A DNA stretch of 64,000 nucleotides from Fragum whitleyi (GCA_948146395.1 OX411544.1:88001632-88065631), one strand, 5' to 3'; counted from the first letter of the stretch, positions 32,637 to 43,278 are shown. The notes: generated by a model from the sequence alone, not told the origin. Numbers and translations: made by a program.

Positions 32637-33496
32637 ATATCAGATTTCGCTAAGCAACTGAAACTTTAAAAAGAGATTGCGATGAGGCAGCCTTACAACT
32701 ATATAATTTTAATTAAAAAAGAATTCACCTAAAATATCAGATTGCGCGAGGCAACTGATACATTTAAAATTACCATTATAAGCATCCTAACCTCTATAAC
32801 AATACAATATCAGATTGCGCTAAGCAACTGATATGCCTAAATTGACATTTAAGAAGTAGCATTTTATTTGTTATTTTTTTTAATTCAAATTACAACCCCG
32901 GAATTTTCATTATTGAAGGTGATTTTGGCTAGACAGCCATTCTTCAAATATACAACGCAAACTCCAACGCCAGACTGACTGAAGCAGCTGGTACAAAATA
33001 TCATTAACACCAAAACAAACACCATCATCCAGTCTGACTGAAGCAGCTGGAGAGAAATAATAACATAGATAGAATAAAATAAAAAAAAAAAATAAAAAAA
33101 AAATAATAAAATAAAATATATATATATAAATATATAACAAACAAGTATTAAAACTAAGATATTTTCTAAAATATGGTTTATTGCCAGACTGACTGAAGCA
33201 GCTGGTAGAATACCATCAATAATACTTATCATTATATAGACATAAATGAAATAATAAAACAAACAAAAAAAATATATGTATATAATAATTATAAAAAAAA
33301 TAGATAAATAGAAATTTAGAAAAAATAAATAAATAATAAAATAAAAAAGAAAGAAAGAGAAAGAGAGAAGTTTAATGAATGTGTCTAAAGAAATAATGAA
33401 ATGTAACCCTAGCTAAGAGAACTGAAATACATGTGTGTACAAAATGTGTATAGTGTACTTTTCAATTTTTTAAATCGTACTGCGAAGCAGTAGATT
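32637..33496 (+). other. Series of seven small bulged stem-loops in the LINE 3' UTR
   Basis: Type 1 occurs at 32637-32662, 32734-32760 and 32807-32834: ATATCAGATTGCGC then TAAGCAACTGATAT, an ATCAG/CTGAT stem, a bulged A, then TTGC/GCAA. Type 2 occurs at 32970-32991, 33029-33050 and 33184-33205: CCAGACTGACTG then AAGCAGCTGG, a CCAG/CTGG stem, a bulged A or T, then CTG/CAG. A seventh at 33472-33496 has AAATC/GATTT, a bulged G and TACTGC/GCAGTA. The sequences differ but the shape and AAGCA-type loop edge recur. Confidence 0.7.
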
Positions 33497-33500
33497 TATA

Positions 33501-33893
33501 ATTACCGTTTTCCAGAAATCCAGTCTGTTTGACCCACTACATTTTTACCATTATCTTCTGAGCAATGTGTTCAAACCAAATTATGTGTTTTCAAACGCCG
33601 AAGAAACGGCCTTTTCAGTCAGAATCTACAAACTTTGTTTTTATCTTATTTACTTTTCGACAATTACAGAAGAGGCTAATACAAAATTTGATGTAATTTT
33701 CGCTTTTAGTAATTACCAGTTAGTATTTTCAGTGTTTATAACAAGATTTTCGGTTGAGTAAAGGAGTTGAAACGTACAAAAGGTTAACTGTATAATAAAT
33801 TTGTAGCACTTACAATATTACTGCTCTGATGTTTTTCTCGAACGGTCATTTACCAGTTGTAGGGCTGACAACCAATCAAATTCTGTTATGATT
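33501..33893. other. Intergenic between LINE pieces
   Basis: I see no gene or clear repeat here; it may include LINE 3' UTR or 5' parts of the next fragment. Confidence 0.35.
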
Positions 33894-34243
33894 ATCACGC
33901 GTTTTAACCCGCGCGTAAATACAGACCACGTCATAGATGCAAATGGACATCGTCTGCTCGAAATGTGTCAATTAAGTTGTTTGTCATTGGTCAATAGTCG
34001 TCTGCACTCAAACAGGGAGCGTGGGAAGTTAACTGTGGAATGAGTACTGTTGACTATGTGTTAACAAATAGAAATAATTTTGTAATTTTGAAATATTTGA
34101 TTTCAATGAGCACTCTGATCACGCTCCAATCCTATTTTCAATAAATTCAAATTTGAGTATGAAGAAAAATTATTCAACAACAAATAAACCGACAAAAACA
34201 TACGATAAACTGATAAAGGATATTATTTATCTACAATGACCTG
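33894..34243 (+). pseudogene. Decayed LINE endonuclease fragment
   Basis: From 33918 the frame reads NTDHVIDANGHRLLEMCQ and LVNSRLHSN. After frameshifts other frames give STVDYVLTN (about 34038) and FNEHSDHAPILFSI (about 34108-34145). The order Asn-Gly, STVDYV, SDHAPI is the C-terminal half of the apurinic-type endonuclease domain of LINEs, with the catalytic SDH triplet. At least two frameshifts are present. It could be part of the same family as the LINE at 29578, but it lies after it. Confidence 0.75.
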
Positions 34244-34360
34244 GCACTCATTAAATATTCCTTTTGACCCCTATTGATAGTCGGTAAATTGTTTCTTAAT
34301 ATAGACTTATACTCGCGAAGTTAAGATGGTAAAATATGTATCACAGTTCGAAGTTCACAC

Positions 34361-34440
34361 GGAAATTTAGCGGTGGTGATTAGGCTGCGTTCCCATAATC
34401 GGGAGGCCACGAGTTCAAGCCGGACTATGACCATAAATAT
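34361..34440 (+). tRNA. Degenerate tRNA-like SINE head
   Basis: TAGCGGTGGTGATTAGGCTG resembles an A box, and CACGAGTTCAAGCC a B box, with an anticodon-arm-like CCCATAATCGGG between. An AT-rich body follows. It is not a functional tRNA. Confidence 0.45.
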
Positions 34441-35054
34441 TTCTATTTCTTTTTTGGGGAACACTTAATTGAGTACCGATTTTGATACTTTTGATATTTT
34501 GAACAGTGTTGCCTAAGACTATTTGTATTCGGCACAGCCTTTCCGTCAGCCTCAATTTGACTACTAAGTATTGTAAAGTCCTGTCCATTAATCATTGGTA
34601 ATTACTGAAAAAATATAAATTTTGAAAAGTATCTAGATCTTTCTTTGAGAGATGAAGGGGCACTTTTTTTTACAAAAAATGATTGTATGAAATTAAAAAC
34701 ACATAGAGGGTTTGAACACGTTAATCGAATTCCTGTTTAACTCTTATCTCTATCTTTTAATTCAATATCATGGAGCAAATGAGATCTTTATCGTAACTAC
34801 TTTTTAGTACAAGCTTACTAACAACTTATTATTTTTTTCATTTAGGTATGAAAAAAATCTTACTCTCGATCAGAATGCAATAATCTTGGTTGGTGCAAAC
34901 ACACAATATTGAATGATGTCAGAATAAAATATATTGATCGTAACTGACAAAAAAAAACAAACAAGGTACAAAATAATAATAAGAAATGTAATTAAAAAAA
35001 AAAAGAAAAAAAACCAATATGTTAACGATAATCACAATGATTATAACATGTGTC

Positions 35055-35136
35055 TCTGTCAGGAATTGAACTTGACCCAACAACTTATCGGTGTAGGGGA
35101 AGGCGTCTGTAACCACTGTGCTACCGCGACTTTTTG
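35055..35136 (-). tRNA. Degenerate tRNA-like SINE head
   Basis: On the minus strand GTCGCGGTAGCACAGTGGTT (A box) is followed at tRNA spacing by AAGTTCAATTCC (B box). A pyrimidine-rich and T-rich body follows (minus strand, about 35030-34940). It is in inverted orientation to the head at 34361. Confidence 0.5.
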
Positions 35137-35241
35137 AAAAGGATGTGTAATAATAACTAAAACGGTGAATGAAATTGGGTAACGATGCGGGATTACTCGA
35201 GCGTTAACGGACGTTAATGAGTGCCAGGTCATTTTAGATAA

Positions 35242-36044
35242 ACAATACAAACGTGTTGGTAATCAAAATTGTAAATAGTTTAATGAAAATGTATGTTGCT
35301 AAACAGTCTTTTAAACTCCATAGAGAGAGGAATAATATTAACAGACAAGCTTTTAGCTTGGCGCGTGCTCATTAAAACAACGTAAAAAATCTGCTAAGAA
35401 ATAATTTAGACTAGCAGAGGGCTATCGAATTAGCAACCTTTCAAAATCGGACCCACGAGGTTGGATGAGCTGGCGATGTCCTCGAAAAGATGGAGTGTTA
35501 AGACAAAAAACTCACAAATTGGGCAAAGATTTTACCAACTTTTATTGTCCAAATTTGAGCCCTTTTGATTGGCGAACTATTGCACTATCCCAGCCTCTCA
35601 AAGATGTACGATTTACAGTGCTGACAGCACTTTGGTTATTTACTTTACCTGTATAGCTTCAACTCTGTTTTTTTTAAACGGAATATCGTGTATACATCCG
35701 ATCTCAGGCAAACCTACTTCCTAAATTCTTTATGATAAAGACCATAGAGTCATCCGTAGAATAGATCCAAACAATCTGTAACACACCCACCAATGATGCC
35801 TGTGCAGATACTACCCTGCTAAATTAGCCCGACTGCACATGCAAAAATCTTTGGCTTCCGAATTAGAACAATTTGGCATATTGAACCAACAAAAGCATTC
35901 TGTAAAATTCAACCTGTATTTCGGTAAAAAATCAATTATATTTATCAGGGTGAGGGTTGCATCCTGGGGTCCATACCATATATGCCCTGTGCACGGAGGG
36001 ACCTTATAATACTACAAAATCATCATCATCAACGAAGACACAGA
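35242..36044. other. Intergenic, no gene seen
   Basis: A 63-codon frame at 35465 looks accidental. At 35945-36035 TATGCCCTGTGCACGGAGGG and an ATCATCATCATCA tract may be the tail of a LINE. Confidence 0.35.
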
Positions 36045-36286
36045 CAATTGTATGCGTCTGATTTGTTCTTGAAGAAGTAGGAATCTATTCATAGAAGTTA
36101 TATGCATATTTTATTAAAGGGAGGTACCGAATAAATATCGCTTATTTTGTTCGTTCCTGAACACAATTAGGGGTATTTGATTCATCCCCTTAATTTCACT
36201 CAAAACTCACTCATCGCGTTCATTAAAGTTCATTCAAAATTATTCCTAAATCATTCACCATATCAATTTCACGATGTTGTCAACTG
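36045..36286 (+). mobile_element. MITE-A, 5' truncated
   Basis: It begins in the GCGTCTGATTTGTTCTTGAA interior, contains the palindrome, and ends GATGTTGTCAACTG before TA. Confidence 0.85.
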
Positions 36287-36296
36287 TAGGAATATA

Positions 36297-36675
36297 ATTG
36301 AATGGATGAGATGTGCGAGTTAGAAATGAAATTAAAGGGATGTAACATAATGTAGCTGATTTCGCCGAATTTGGCGAAATTAGCGATATTTAATTACCTG
36401 CCTTTAAAATAATCTGAGTAGTTTACTGTTTGTACGTATTCAAGGCCAAATTATACACTTAACATCCATTCCAGCCAATAAAAAAGTTCAATGTTTTGAT
36501 CTACATAAATTAAATGTTGATCACTTCGGACGATTTCGAATTTTTAAACAATCTTGGGGCATATGTGGGTGATTTAAAGGAGTGTTTTGAATCGTTTGAA
36601 TGGAGTGGTAAGAGAGCTATATAGAATGGTTTTATCGATGTGAATGTCAATTTCAGGACTTTAATACATGTTACT
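36297..36675 (-). mobile_element. Old MITE-A copy, inverted
   Basis: The palindrome apex here is TTTCGCCGAATTTGGCGAAA, unlike the TTTGTTC/GAACAAA apex of younger copies, but still paired. It ends near ATGTCAATTTCAGGACTTTA. Confidence 0.7.
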
Positions 36676-36729
36676 GTACGATTCTACAATGTAACTATAT
36701 GTAACTATATCAGAACATCTTATAATGTA

Positions 36730-37286
36730 CAGTTATCAACATCGTGAAATTGAGAAGGTGAATTATTTAGGAATTATTTTGGAATGAAATTGAATGAGTG
36801 AGACGAGTGAGTTTTGAGTGAATTTAAAGAGTGGTAATCGTACATCGTTAATTTTGTTCAGAGTGAACAAAATAAGCGATATATGTTACCTCTCGTTCAT
36901 AAAATATGTCTACAATTTCTATTTAAATAGCTTTATATTTCTTCAACAACCAACCAGACATTCATAATTTCAATAAACTCGTCATACTTTTCTAGCTATG
37001 TTTCTTTTGAATGAAATTGTTGATCTTATCTTTTAAGTGATTTTGGAGCGTTTTTGAATGTTTTTAGTGAAATGTTTTTAGTGAAATGTTTTGAGTGGAA
37101 TGAATGAATGAATGAATGAATGAATGAATGAATAAATAAATGAATGAACGAACGAATGAATGAATGAATGAATGAATTAATGAATGAATGAATGAATGAA
37201 TGAATGAATGAATGAATGAATATTGAGTGAGTAAATAAGAAAGGTTTTGATCGTGATTAATGTCAATTTCACGATGTAACTTACCG
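36730..37286 (-). mobile_element. MITE-A, inverted, with tetranucleotide expansion
   Basis: TA (36728-36729) precedes CAGTTATCAACATCGTG. The far end GATGTAACTTACCG is followed by TA. At 37096-37222 the usual short GAATGAAT block is expanded to about 32 GAAT-type units, lengthening the element to 557 bp. Confidence 0.9.
37096..37222. repeat. GAAT microsatellite inside a MITE-A
   Basis: About 32 tandem tetranucleotides, mostly GAAT, with a few AAAT and GAAC variants. In other copies this place has two to four units. Confidence 0.95.
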
Positions 37287-37358
37287 TATAATGCAGATTC
37301 AAATGCTCTTTAAGGTTTTTTCTTAGCGTTCGCTCTTGTCCTGGACAGAGCTAAATTA

Positions 37359-37800
37359 CAGTTCACAACATCGTGAAATTGACAAGGTGAATGATTTTAG
37401 AATGATTTAGGAATGAAATTGAATGAACGTGTGGAGCGACTTTTGAATTTAATGGGAGGTAATCCAGTATTGCAAATTTTGTTCAGGATGAACAAAATTA
37501 GCAATATTGATTACCTCCCTTTAATAAAATATGCATACAAGTTCGATAGATAGCTCCATATTTCTTCAAGGACCTATTATACGCGAACATTTTCAATTAA
37601 ATAAGTGAAATCCAGATTTTTTTCCCAGCTATTTTTATTTTGAACGAAGTTGTTGTTATATGTTTTTAAGTGAGTTTGGAGCATTTTTGAATGGTTTAAG
37701 TGAGTGTCTTGAATGAATGAATGAATGAATGGAGCGCTGAGTGAGCGATTTTGAATGGTTTTGATTGAGTTAAATGACAATCTCACGATGTAACTAACTG
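37359..37800 (-). mobile_element. MITE-A, inverted, full length (442 bp)
   Basis: TA (37357-37358) precedes CAGTTCACAACATCGTG. The end GATGTAACTAACTG is followed by TA (37801-37802). It is of the TTGC/GCAA-type palindrome subfamily. Confidence 0.93.
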
Positions 37801-37858
37801 TAGATTAGCTAGAAAAGGGAAACACGAGTTGTCGGCTTAGCAATTCCTTATGACTATA

Positions 37859-38218
37859 TGGTTAGTTTGAAACATCGTGAAATTGACATTCGTCTCAATC
37901 AAAACCATTCTCAATCAGCGCTCCAAAATGACTAAAAATAATAACAATAAACAGCTATATTCATATTGAATATAAATAGAAACAAAATGGCGATGTCACT
38001 AACTTGAATGAAATCATAAGCGCCAGATGAGTCCCTAAACAAATATGAAGCTTTTTTATTCTTGTATGCATATCTACTTAAAGGGGGGTAATAAATATTG
38101 CTTCTTTTTTCATCCTGAACAAAATTGGCGGTAGGTGATTACCTCCCTTTAATTTCACACAAAACTCACTCATTCAAATTTATTCCAAAATCATTCACCT
38201 TGTTAATTTGACGATAAT
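37859..38218 (+). mobile_element. MITE-A, degenerate
   Basis: The left end reads GGTTAGTTTGAAACATCGTG. A block of the left subterminal region is deleted, and the right end decays at TTAATTTGACGATAAT. Confidence 0.8.
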
Positions 38219-38371
38219 AGCCTCGAACAATAATTATGACACAAAAAAATCTTCGAAGAATGCATTCCTGTAAGGATCTACAATCGTTTTATTAGATATT
38301 TTAGTGTGACCTGTAAACTTTAAACGAAAACATATTTGTTATCCGTAAAATCTTTCGAGTCGGATCTGCTA

Positions 38372-38805
38372 CAGTTAGTTACATCGTGAAATTGACATTC
38401 ATCTCAATCAAAATCATTCTAAATCGCTCATTCAGCGCTCAATTCACTCATTCCAAACACTCACTCAAACCATTCAAAAATGCTCAAGTGACAAAAAAAC
38501 AAGATCTATAACTACCTTCAAAATTAATAAAACAAGAACAAAATCGCGATTTCACTGATATAATAGAAATTGAAAACGTCTTATTGGTTCTTGAAGAAAT
38601 AGGAAGATATTTAAAGAACTTGTATGCATATTTTATTAAAGGGAGGTAATACTTATCGCAAATTTTGTTCACCCTGAACAAAATTTTCGATATAGGATTA
38701 CCTTCCATTAAATTCACTCAAAACTCGCTCCACACACTCATTCAATTTCATTCCTAAATCATTCCAAAATCATTCACCTTGTGAATTTCACGATGTTGTT
38801 AACTG
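38372..38805 (+). mobile_element. MITE-A, full length (434 bp)
   Basis: TA on both sides (38370-38371 and 38806-38807) of CAGTTAGTTACATCGTG and GATGTTGTTAACTG. Confidence 0.93.
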
Positions 38806-38807
38806 TA

Positions 38808-39371
38808 ATAAAACCAAAATAGTAGCCAGAGTTTAGGTTTTCCCAATTTTTGAAATTGTACAAATATACATGTCCCTACGTGACTACTACTATACCTTGG
38901 TTTATTTGACCCGAGTATGACCTATGTAGAAAAAATACTTAAATAACAATTACTGACATAATTTATCAATTTACAAAATATAAATTACATTCAATACCGT
39001 TTATTATTTATTCTTATGAAAGCACGTGCAAAGACGAGTAGGAATAATCATATTTTTATTCATCCAAATAACAGGTTCAGATTCCGTCCAATAAAACCGC
39101 GCTATACCATTACTACTAGTACTTTGACTACTACTACCGCTAAATGCGCTGCGTAAATTTCTTGGCTTCCTTTCACGTAGATAGAAATTAGTGGACATTT
39201 TCAAAATCCCGTTTTTGTAGAAAAGGAAGTGTAAACTGCGATCATCCAAAGAAATGTTGAAACGATATATGACGTCATTGAACACCAGGAAGACATGCGT
39301 TTAAGTCGTATAATCCCGATTTATCTTGATAATCCCAGAGATTCAGATATTGACATTCAGAAACTAAATTT
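38808..39371. other. Intergenic with a weak minus-strand frame
   Basis: A minus-strand frame at 39285-39004 (93 codons, GTG first, first internal ATG about residue 29) has a serine-rich SGSSSQSTSSNG block. It is not matched to any family and may be accidental. Confidence 0.2.
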
Positions 39372-39715
39372 ACAGTTAACAACATCTCAAAATCTACTCT
39401 CGTCCCGATCAGAAAAAATCTTAATTTCTTGTAAGCGCTCCATTGAGGCATTCAAAATCACCTATTCAAATAACTCAAACGTTCTAAAATCGTTCAAAAA
39501 CGTTGATAAATCATTCCATAATTCTATTGGCTTGAGTGAATTTTGAAGAGTCGGATTGGTTTCTGATGCCAAACAAATGGGTTTTTAGAGCAGTCCACAG
39601 GTTTTGATAAAGTGAGGTTATGAAATGTCACTAATTTTGTTTGATTTTTCCGTTCGTTCAATCTCATTCCGAGATCATTCGGAAATCATCCAATTTGTCA
39701 GTTTCACGATGTTAG
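39372..39715 (+). mobile_element. Old MITE-A copy
   Basis: TACAGTTAACAACATC at the left, AAGCGCTCCATTGAGGCATT inside, and GTCAGTTTCACGATGTTAGG at the right. The palindrome is largely lost. Confidence 0.65.
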
Positions 39716-39726
39716 GATTATTTCTA

Positions 39727-39927
39727 TTAAACAGACAGCATTCTTTTAATTTTCAAACTGTTACTTAAGGGGACGCCAGCTTTATCATTTGATCTCCAAC
39801 GTGAAATATTTACATGCACATATAAGTCGTCCAATTCAGCAACAATAAATGGCATCCGTGCGCGGATCCGGATTTTATCTCGAGGAGAATAAAAACGGCG
39901 ACGAATGATGGGGTGTTGAATGTTCAT
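39727..39927 (-). CDS. Small open frame with good start context
   Basis: A 66-residue minus-strand frame begins with ATG at 39927 in the context GCTACCATGA, a strong eukaryotic start site, and ends in TAA next to an old MITE-A. The product is Arg-rich at its N-terminus (IIRRRFYSPRDKIRIRARM) with a mixed C-terminus. GC is higher than nearby. It could be a first exon: GTAACA near 39763 on the minus strand could act as a donor. No family is recognised. Confidence 0.3.
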   Translation of the reverse strand: MNIQHPIIRRRFYSPRDKIRIRARMPFIVAELDDLYVHVNISRWRSNDKAGVPLSNSLKIKRMLSV

Positions 39928-40098
39928 GGTAGCTGGTGTCTATTTAACATTCTTGCAGACTGTATAACTTTGCAACAAATGCATCGCGAAAATGTTCTAG
40001 TAGGCCCCAAACTAAGCGGGATAGAAATTCGTCTGTCGACAAATTACGGTAACAGCACATCAACTTATATAGCAAAGGCAACTATTTTACACACATCG

Positions 40099-40433
40099 TT
40101 ATAAATATAATACATACTTAGATTTTTGTGTGAGAAAAAAATATCTAACGAGGTTGGGAGAATTGATCATTGTCGAGGCTCTGTCGAGACAATTATCAAT
40201 TCCCACAACCGAGTTAGATATTTTTTCATACAAAAAACTAAGTATGTATTATATTTATCTTATATCCTCTATTTCTATATTTTCATCGATGTTTCTAACT
40301 GAAATGTAAGTTTCTAAAAAAACGCATTATATCATTGTTCTAAAAATAACCATGTGATAACATAAAAAATATCATACAGGGTGTTATCATACGGATATTT
40401 GTATAGTTATAAGATAAATTACGGTATTTGGAG
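40099..40433. repeat. Foldback element FB-1, copy 1
   Basis: A near-perfect palindrome (40103-40257) with arms of about 73 bp (AATACATACTTAGATTTTTG and complement) is followed by about 175 bp that includes ACAGGGTGTTATCATACGG. The same palindrome and flank recur in reverse at 42575-42892. Confidence 0.85.
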
Positions 40434-41239
40434 TACGAAGTCCAACAAGTGGACGCATTTTTTGGTAATAAGAAATAAATTCGTTATTGTACATGTACAT
40501 ATACCGGTTACCAGTAGCTTTTAGAAGACATGCTATGTATACTCAATGTAAATACGAAGCAATAATCATCAAAAAGGGGACCAACTTCTTCTTCATATGC
40601 TCTCGTCCCATAAAACCGTTCTGTATTATACACAAATTTAGTTTGTGTTTGAAAAACAGCCCATTTCGTTATGCGCCTGGCAAAGTTTATGGGGGTCTGG
40701 CACTTTTCTTCTTGATGAGCCGTAAAACTATCCTAGTACAAGTGTTTTCAAATTTGTCAAAATACGTATATTCTGGAAAATCAGACTTTTCTCAGTTACG
40801 CATAATACTAAAGGTTTCAGTTATTCTTATAAAATGGTCTGAAGATATTTTCAAGAAAAATAGTAAAAAAACATTTCTATTAGATATATGTCTAATATAA
40901 CTTAAACGCAAATGATCGGCACATGGACAAGTGAGTACAAACATCGTATACTTTCCTTAATTTTTTTCATTTAGGCGAGGAAAAACTAATATTTCAAAAT
41001 CACACTTTCAAAATGACTTCATTTCATCGAAACAGTATGAGTCCAGATAAATTTGCGATTCACGTGCCAAATCGAATTATCTATCCGATAAGCATTATTG
41101 ATGCATTTACACTAGGGTGTCTCGGTACCAGAACGTAACTGCAATGCATTTTGATTTCATAAATGTTTCCCGTCACGCGAAAAAGGACCATCAGGGAACC
41201 CCAAAGCATAAATACGAATAATTAAATACTGTCAATATT
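40434..41239. other. Intergenic, no convincing gene
   Basis: A 135-codon frame from ATG at 40493 to 40900 is open, but its hydrophobic, Phe/Ile/Lys-rich product looks like translated AT-rich DNA. At 41165-41200 CCCGTCACGCGAAAAAGGAC is a single end of the repeat at 49963. Confidence 0.35.
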
Positions 41240-41571
41240 GTTTGAGCGACCACGTCTATTAAGCGCCCGATTTTATTACGAGACCATTATACGAAGTCCA
41301 TTCAATGAAGCAAAATCTCTGAAAAAGTGAGCATTTTGTAACGAACAGTTGTTTATTAGTTAATCTTATGTTGATGAAACCCGTTTGAATCGTCTCAATG
41401 AGACGATTCCAATGGGTTTAAACATCATAGAATTCATACAATCTATAAATGCTATGAAAAAGATATGTTTTATTTGTCATGAAATATTGTATTAAGCGAC
41501 CATTCCAAAAGGCAACCGCTTTTTGGCGATCCCGAAAGTGATCGCTTAGCACAAGGTTTAATTTACAGTAA
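41240..41571. mobile_element. TIR-like element with palindromic core, copy 1
   Basis: GAGCGACCACG and TTAAGCGACCA-type boxes lie at the sides, CACTTTCGGGATCGC-type sequence and TGATCGCTTAGC at the right, and a palindrome at 41375-41428 (CGTTTGAATCGTCTCA and complement) in the middle. The same arrangement is seen at 62127-62455. Confidence 0.6.
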
Positions 41572-41899
41572 AACGTGTATCAACCGTGTTTTTTAAGAAA
41601 AGAAATGTAATATTCATTGCAATTATATATTCTTGCAAGGTACTAAATTATCAAATATCGTTAACACCTTTGAGACGTAAAAGAAGATTCAAATGAATTA
41701 TAACAACATAAAATTCTATAACAATAGTTAATAAAACTTACAATATTTACCCTTTTGGTTAATTTTGATTGAAAGAGGGGGGACTTTGAAAATGGTTACT
41801 CAATAATTATGGTCTCTTAATAGACGGGGTCGCTCGAGCAAGATGAACTGTATTTGAAAAAGAGACTAGTTCCGGGCGAGGTCAACCGTAAGCTTGCAT

Positions 41900-42244
41900 T
41901 AAATACGCTCGCTCTGTGCTCCATTCAATGTAATGAAAAAAAAATCACTAAATCACTCAAAGAACGCGTTTAAATCATTTCAAAAATTTTCAAACAGACT
42001 GCCGTTTCATTCAACTCAAAGCACCCCACAATTGTGATGTAAAGCGACTCCCTAATCTATGAACACACAAATACATAAAGGTACGTAGATTTAAATCAAA
42101 GGGACGTAATAAAATATAATTAAAATTTTGTCCACTTGGACGAAAAATCCGAACCCCTTTTAATTTTATTCAAAACTTGCTCTTCTCAATCCAGAAACAT
42201 TCTAAAATTATAACACTAGTCACTTTTTCGATGTTTGTAACTGT
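41900..42244 (+). mobile_element. Old MITE-A copy
   Basis: CGCTCGCTCTGTGCTCCATT, AAAGGGACGTAATAAA, an apex TTTGTCCACTTGGACGAAAA, and a right end CGATGTTTGTAACTG before TA. Confidence 0.65.
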
Positions 42245-42282
42245 AACCATTTATTCAATTCTCATTCAATTCCATCCTTAAA

Positions 42283-42400
42283 CAGTCAGTAACGTCGTAA
42301 AATTGACACCCATCTCGATCAAAGTCGTTTTAATTAATGTCTCAGCGCTCTTTCATTCAAAACTCCGACTCAACCCATCAAAAAGCGATCCGAAATGTTT
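42283..42400 (+). mobile_element. MITE-A, 5' fragment
   Basis: CAGTCAGTAACGTCGTAAAA and the CTCAGCGCTCTTTCATTC block match the left end; the remainder is absent. Confidence 0.65.
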
Positions 42401-42574
42401 CATAAACGTTTTGAATTTCAAATCGGTCAAATAATTCGGTGATTTAAATTGGTTGTCTGAACATAAAAATCGTTTAATTGGTCTTTTAAGGCACATAAAC
42501 ACAAAAAACGTTTTTTTCTTACAGGAGATTTAGAAAAAATAACACAAATTTCTTCTTAGTTGAACGATTTATTG

Positions 42575-42892
42575 CATTTTATCTTATAACTATACAAATA
42601 TCCGTGTGGTAACACCCCGTATGATATTTTTTATGACATCACTCAGTTATTTTTAGAACAATGATATACTGTGATTATTTTTAGAAACTTGTATTTCAGT
42701 TAGAATCATCGACGAAAACGAGACAATAAGAGGTTATAAGATTAATATTATACGTACTTAGTGTATTATATGAAAAAAAAATCTAACTCGGTTGTGAGAA
42801 TTGATAATTGTCTCGGCAGAGCCTCGACAATGATCAATTTCCTAACCTCGTTAGATATTTTTTCTCATACAAAACACTAGGTACGTCTATTA
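42575..42892. repeat. Foldback element FB-1, copy 2 (reverse)
   Basis: The flank (CATTTTATCTTATAACTATA...ACACCCCGTATGATA) comes first here and the palindrome (42744-42892) second, the reverse of copy 1. Arms are about 70 bp with several mismatches. Confidence 0.85.
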
Positions 42893-42904
42893 TCTTCATC
42901 GAAT

Positions 42905-43150
42905 TTGAATCACATCTCGCTCCTCACATCCTTTCAATATCTTTCCAAAATCCTTCCAAAATCATTCAACTTGTCAATTACACTTGACAAGTTGAAAGAT
43001 TTTTGAATGATATTGAATGGTTGAGAGGAGCGAGCTTTCAATGAAAGTAAGGGGAGCTAATAAAATATCGACAATTTCGTCCGAATGTACAAAAAACGAT
43101 ATTCTACTACCTTCAATTAATGAATACTAGGTCTTTTCCTGTTTGTGGGT
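42905..43150. mobile_element. Two MITE-A ends joined tail to tail
   Basis: A plus-oriented right end (CTCGCTCCTCACATCCTTTC to CAACTTGTCAATTACAC) meets a minus-oriented right end (TTGACAAGTTGAAAGATTTT) at about 42985, forming a palindromic junction. The minus-oriented part continues through an old palindrome near 43060-43120. Confidence 0.65.
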
Positions 43151-43278
43151 CTTCTCGGACCAATTTGACGCTTTGAATTCCCCATGAGCTAATGTTGGAA
43201 AAAAATAATCGATTTGGATGATATTTCGATCCGTTTGGATGTTTTGTTTTCAGAGTTAGCGTTTTCTATGTGTTACAA

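Larger units (their letters stand above)
29578..33500 (+). mobile_element. Non-LTR retrotransposon (I-group-like), 5' truncated
   Basis: The element starts abruptly within the linker between endonuclease and reverse transcriptase. It continues through the coding region to a TGA at 32372 and a long 3' UTR. A reverse transcriptase followed by RNase H in one protein is known from the I, Nimb, R1, LOA and Tad groups. The 3' UTR has a long hairpin, seven small stem-loops and A-rich tracts at 33060-33140 and 33290-33370. The exact 3' end is uncertain; no target duplication was found. Confidence 0.85.
34233..35241. repeat. ~1-kb segment between 28-bp inverted repeats
   Basis: TTATCTACAATGACCTGGCA at 34233 and its near-perfect complement ending at 35241 (TGCCAGGTCATTTTAGATAA) enclose 0.95 kb holding two inverted tRNA-like sequences. 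It may be a DNA element inserted beside the endonuclease fragment. No target duplication is clear. Confidence 0.55.

Noticed and set aside
32885..33262. 125-codon minus-strand hydrophobic frame
   Set aside because: It is antisense to the A-rich LINE 3' UTR, so poly-A tracts read as Phe and Ile.
37096..37222. CRISPR-like periodic array
   Set aside because: The periodicity is a simple tetranucleotide with no unique spacers, in a eukaryotic transposon.
40493..40900. 135-codon plus-strand frame
   Set aside because: The Phe/Ile/Lys-rich composition is typical of translated AT-rich DNA and no domain is visible. It was left as intergenic.
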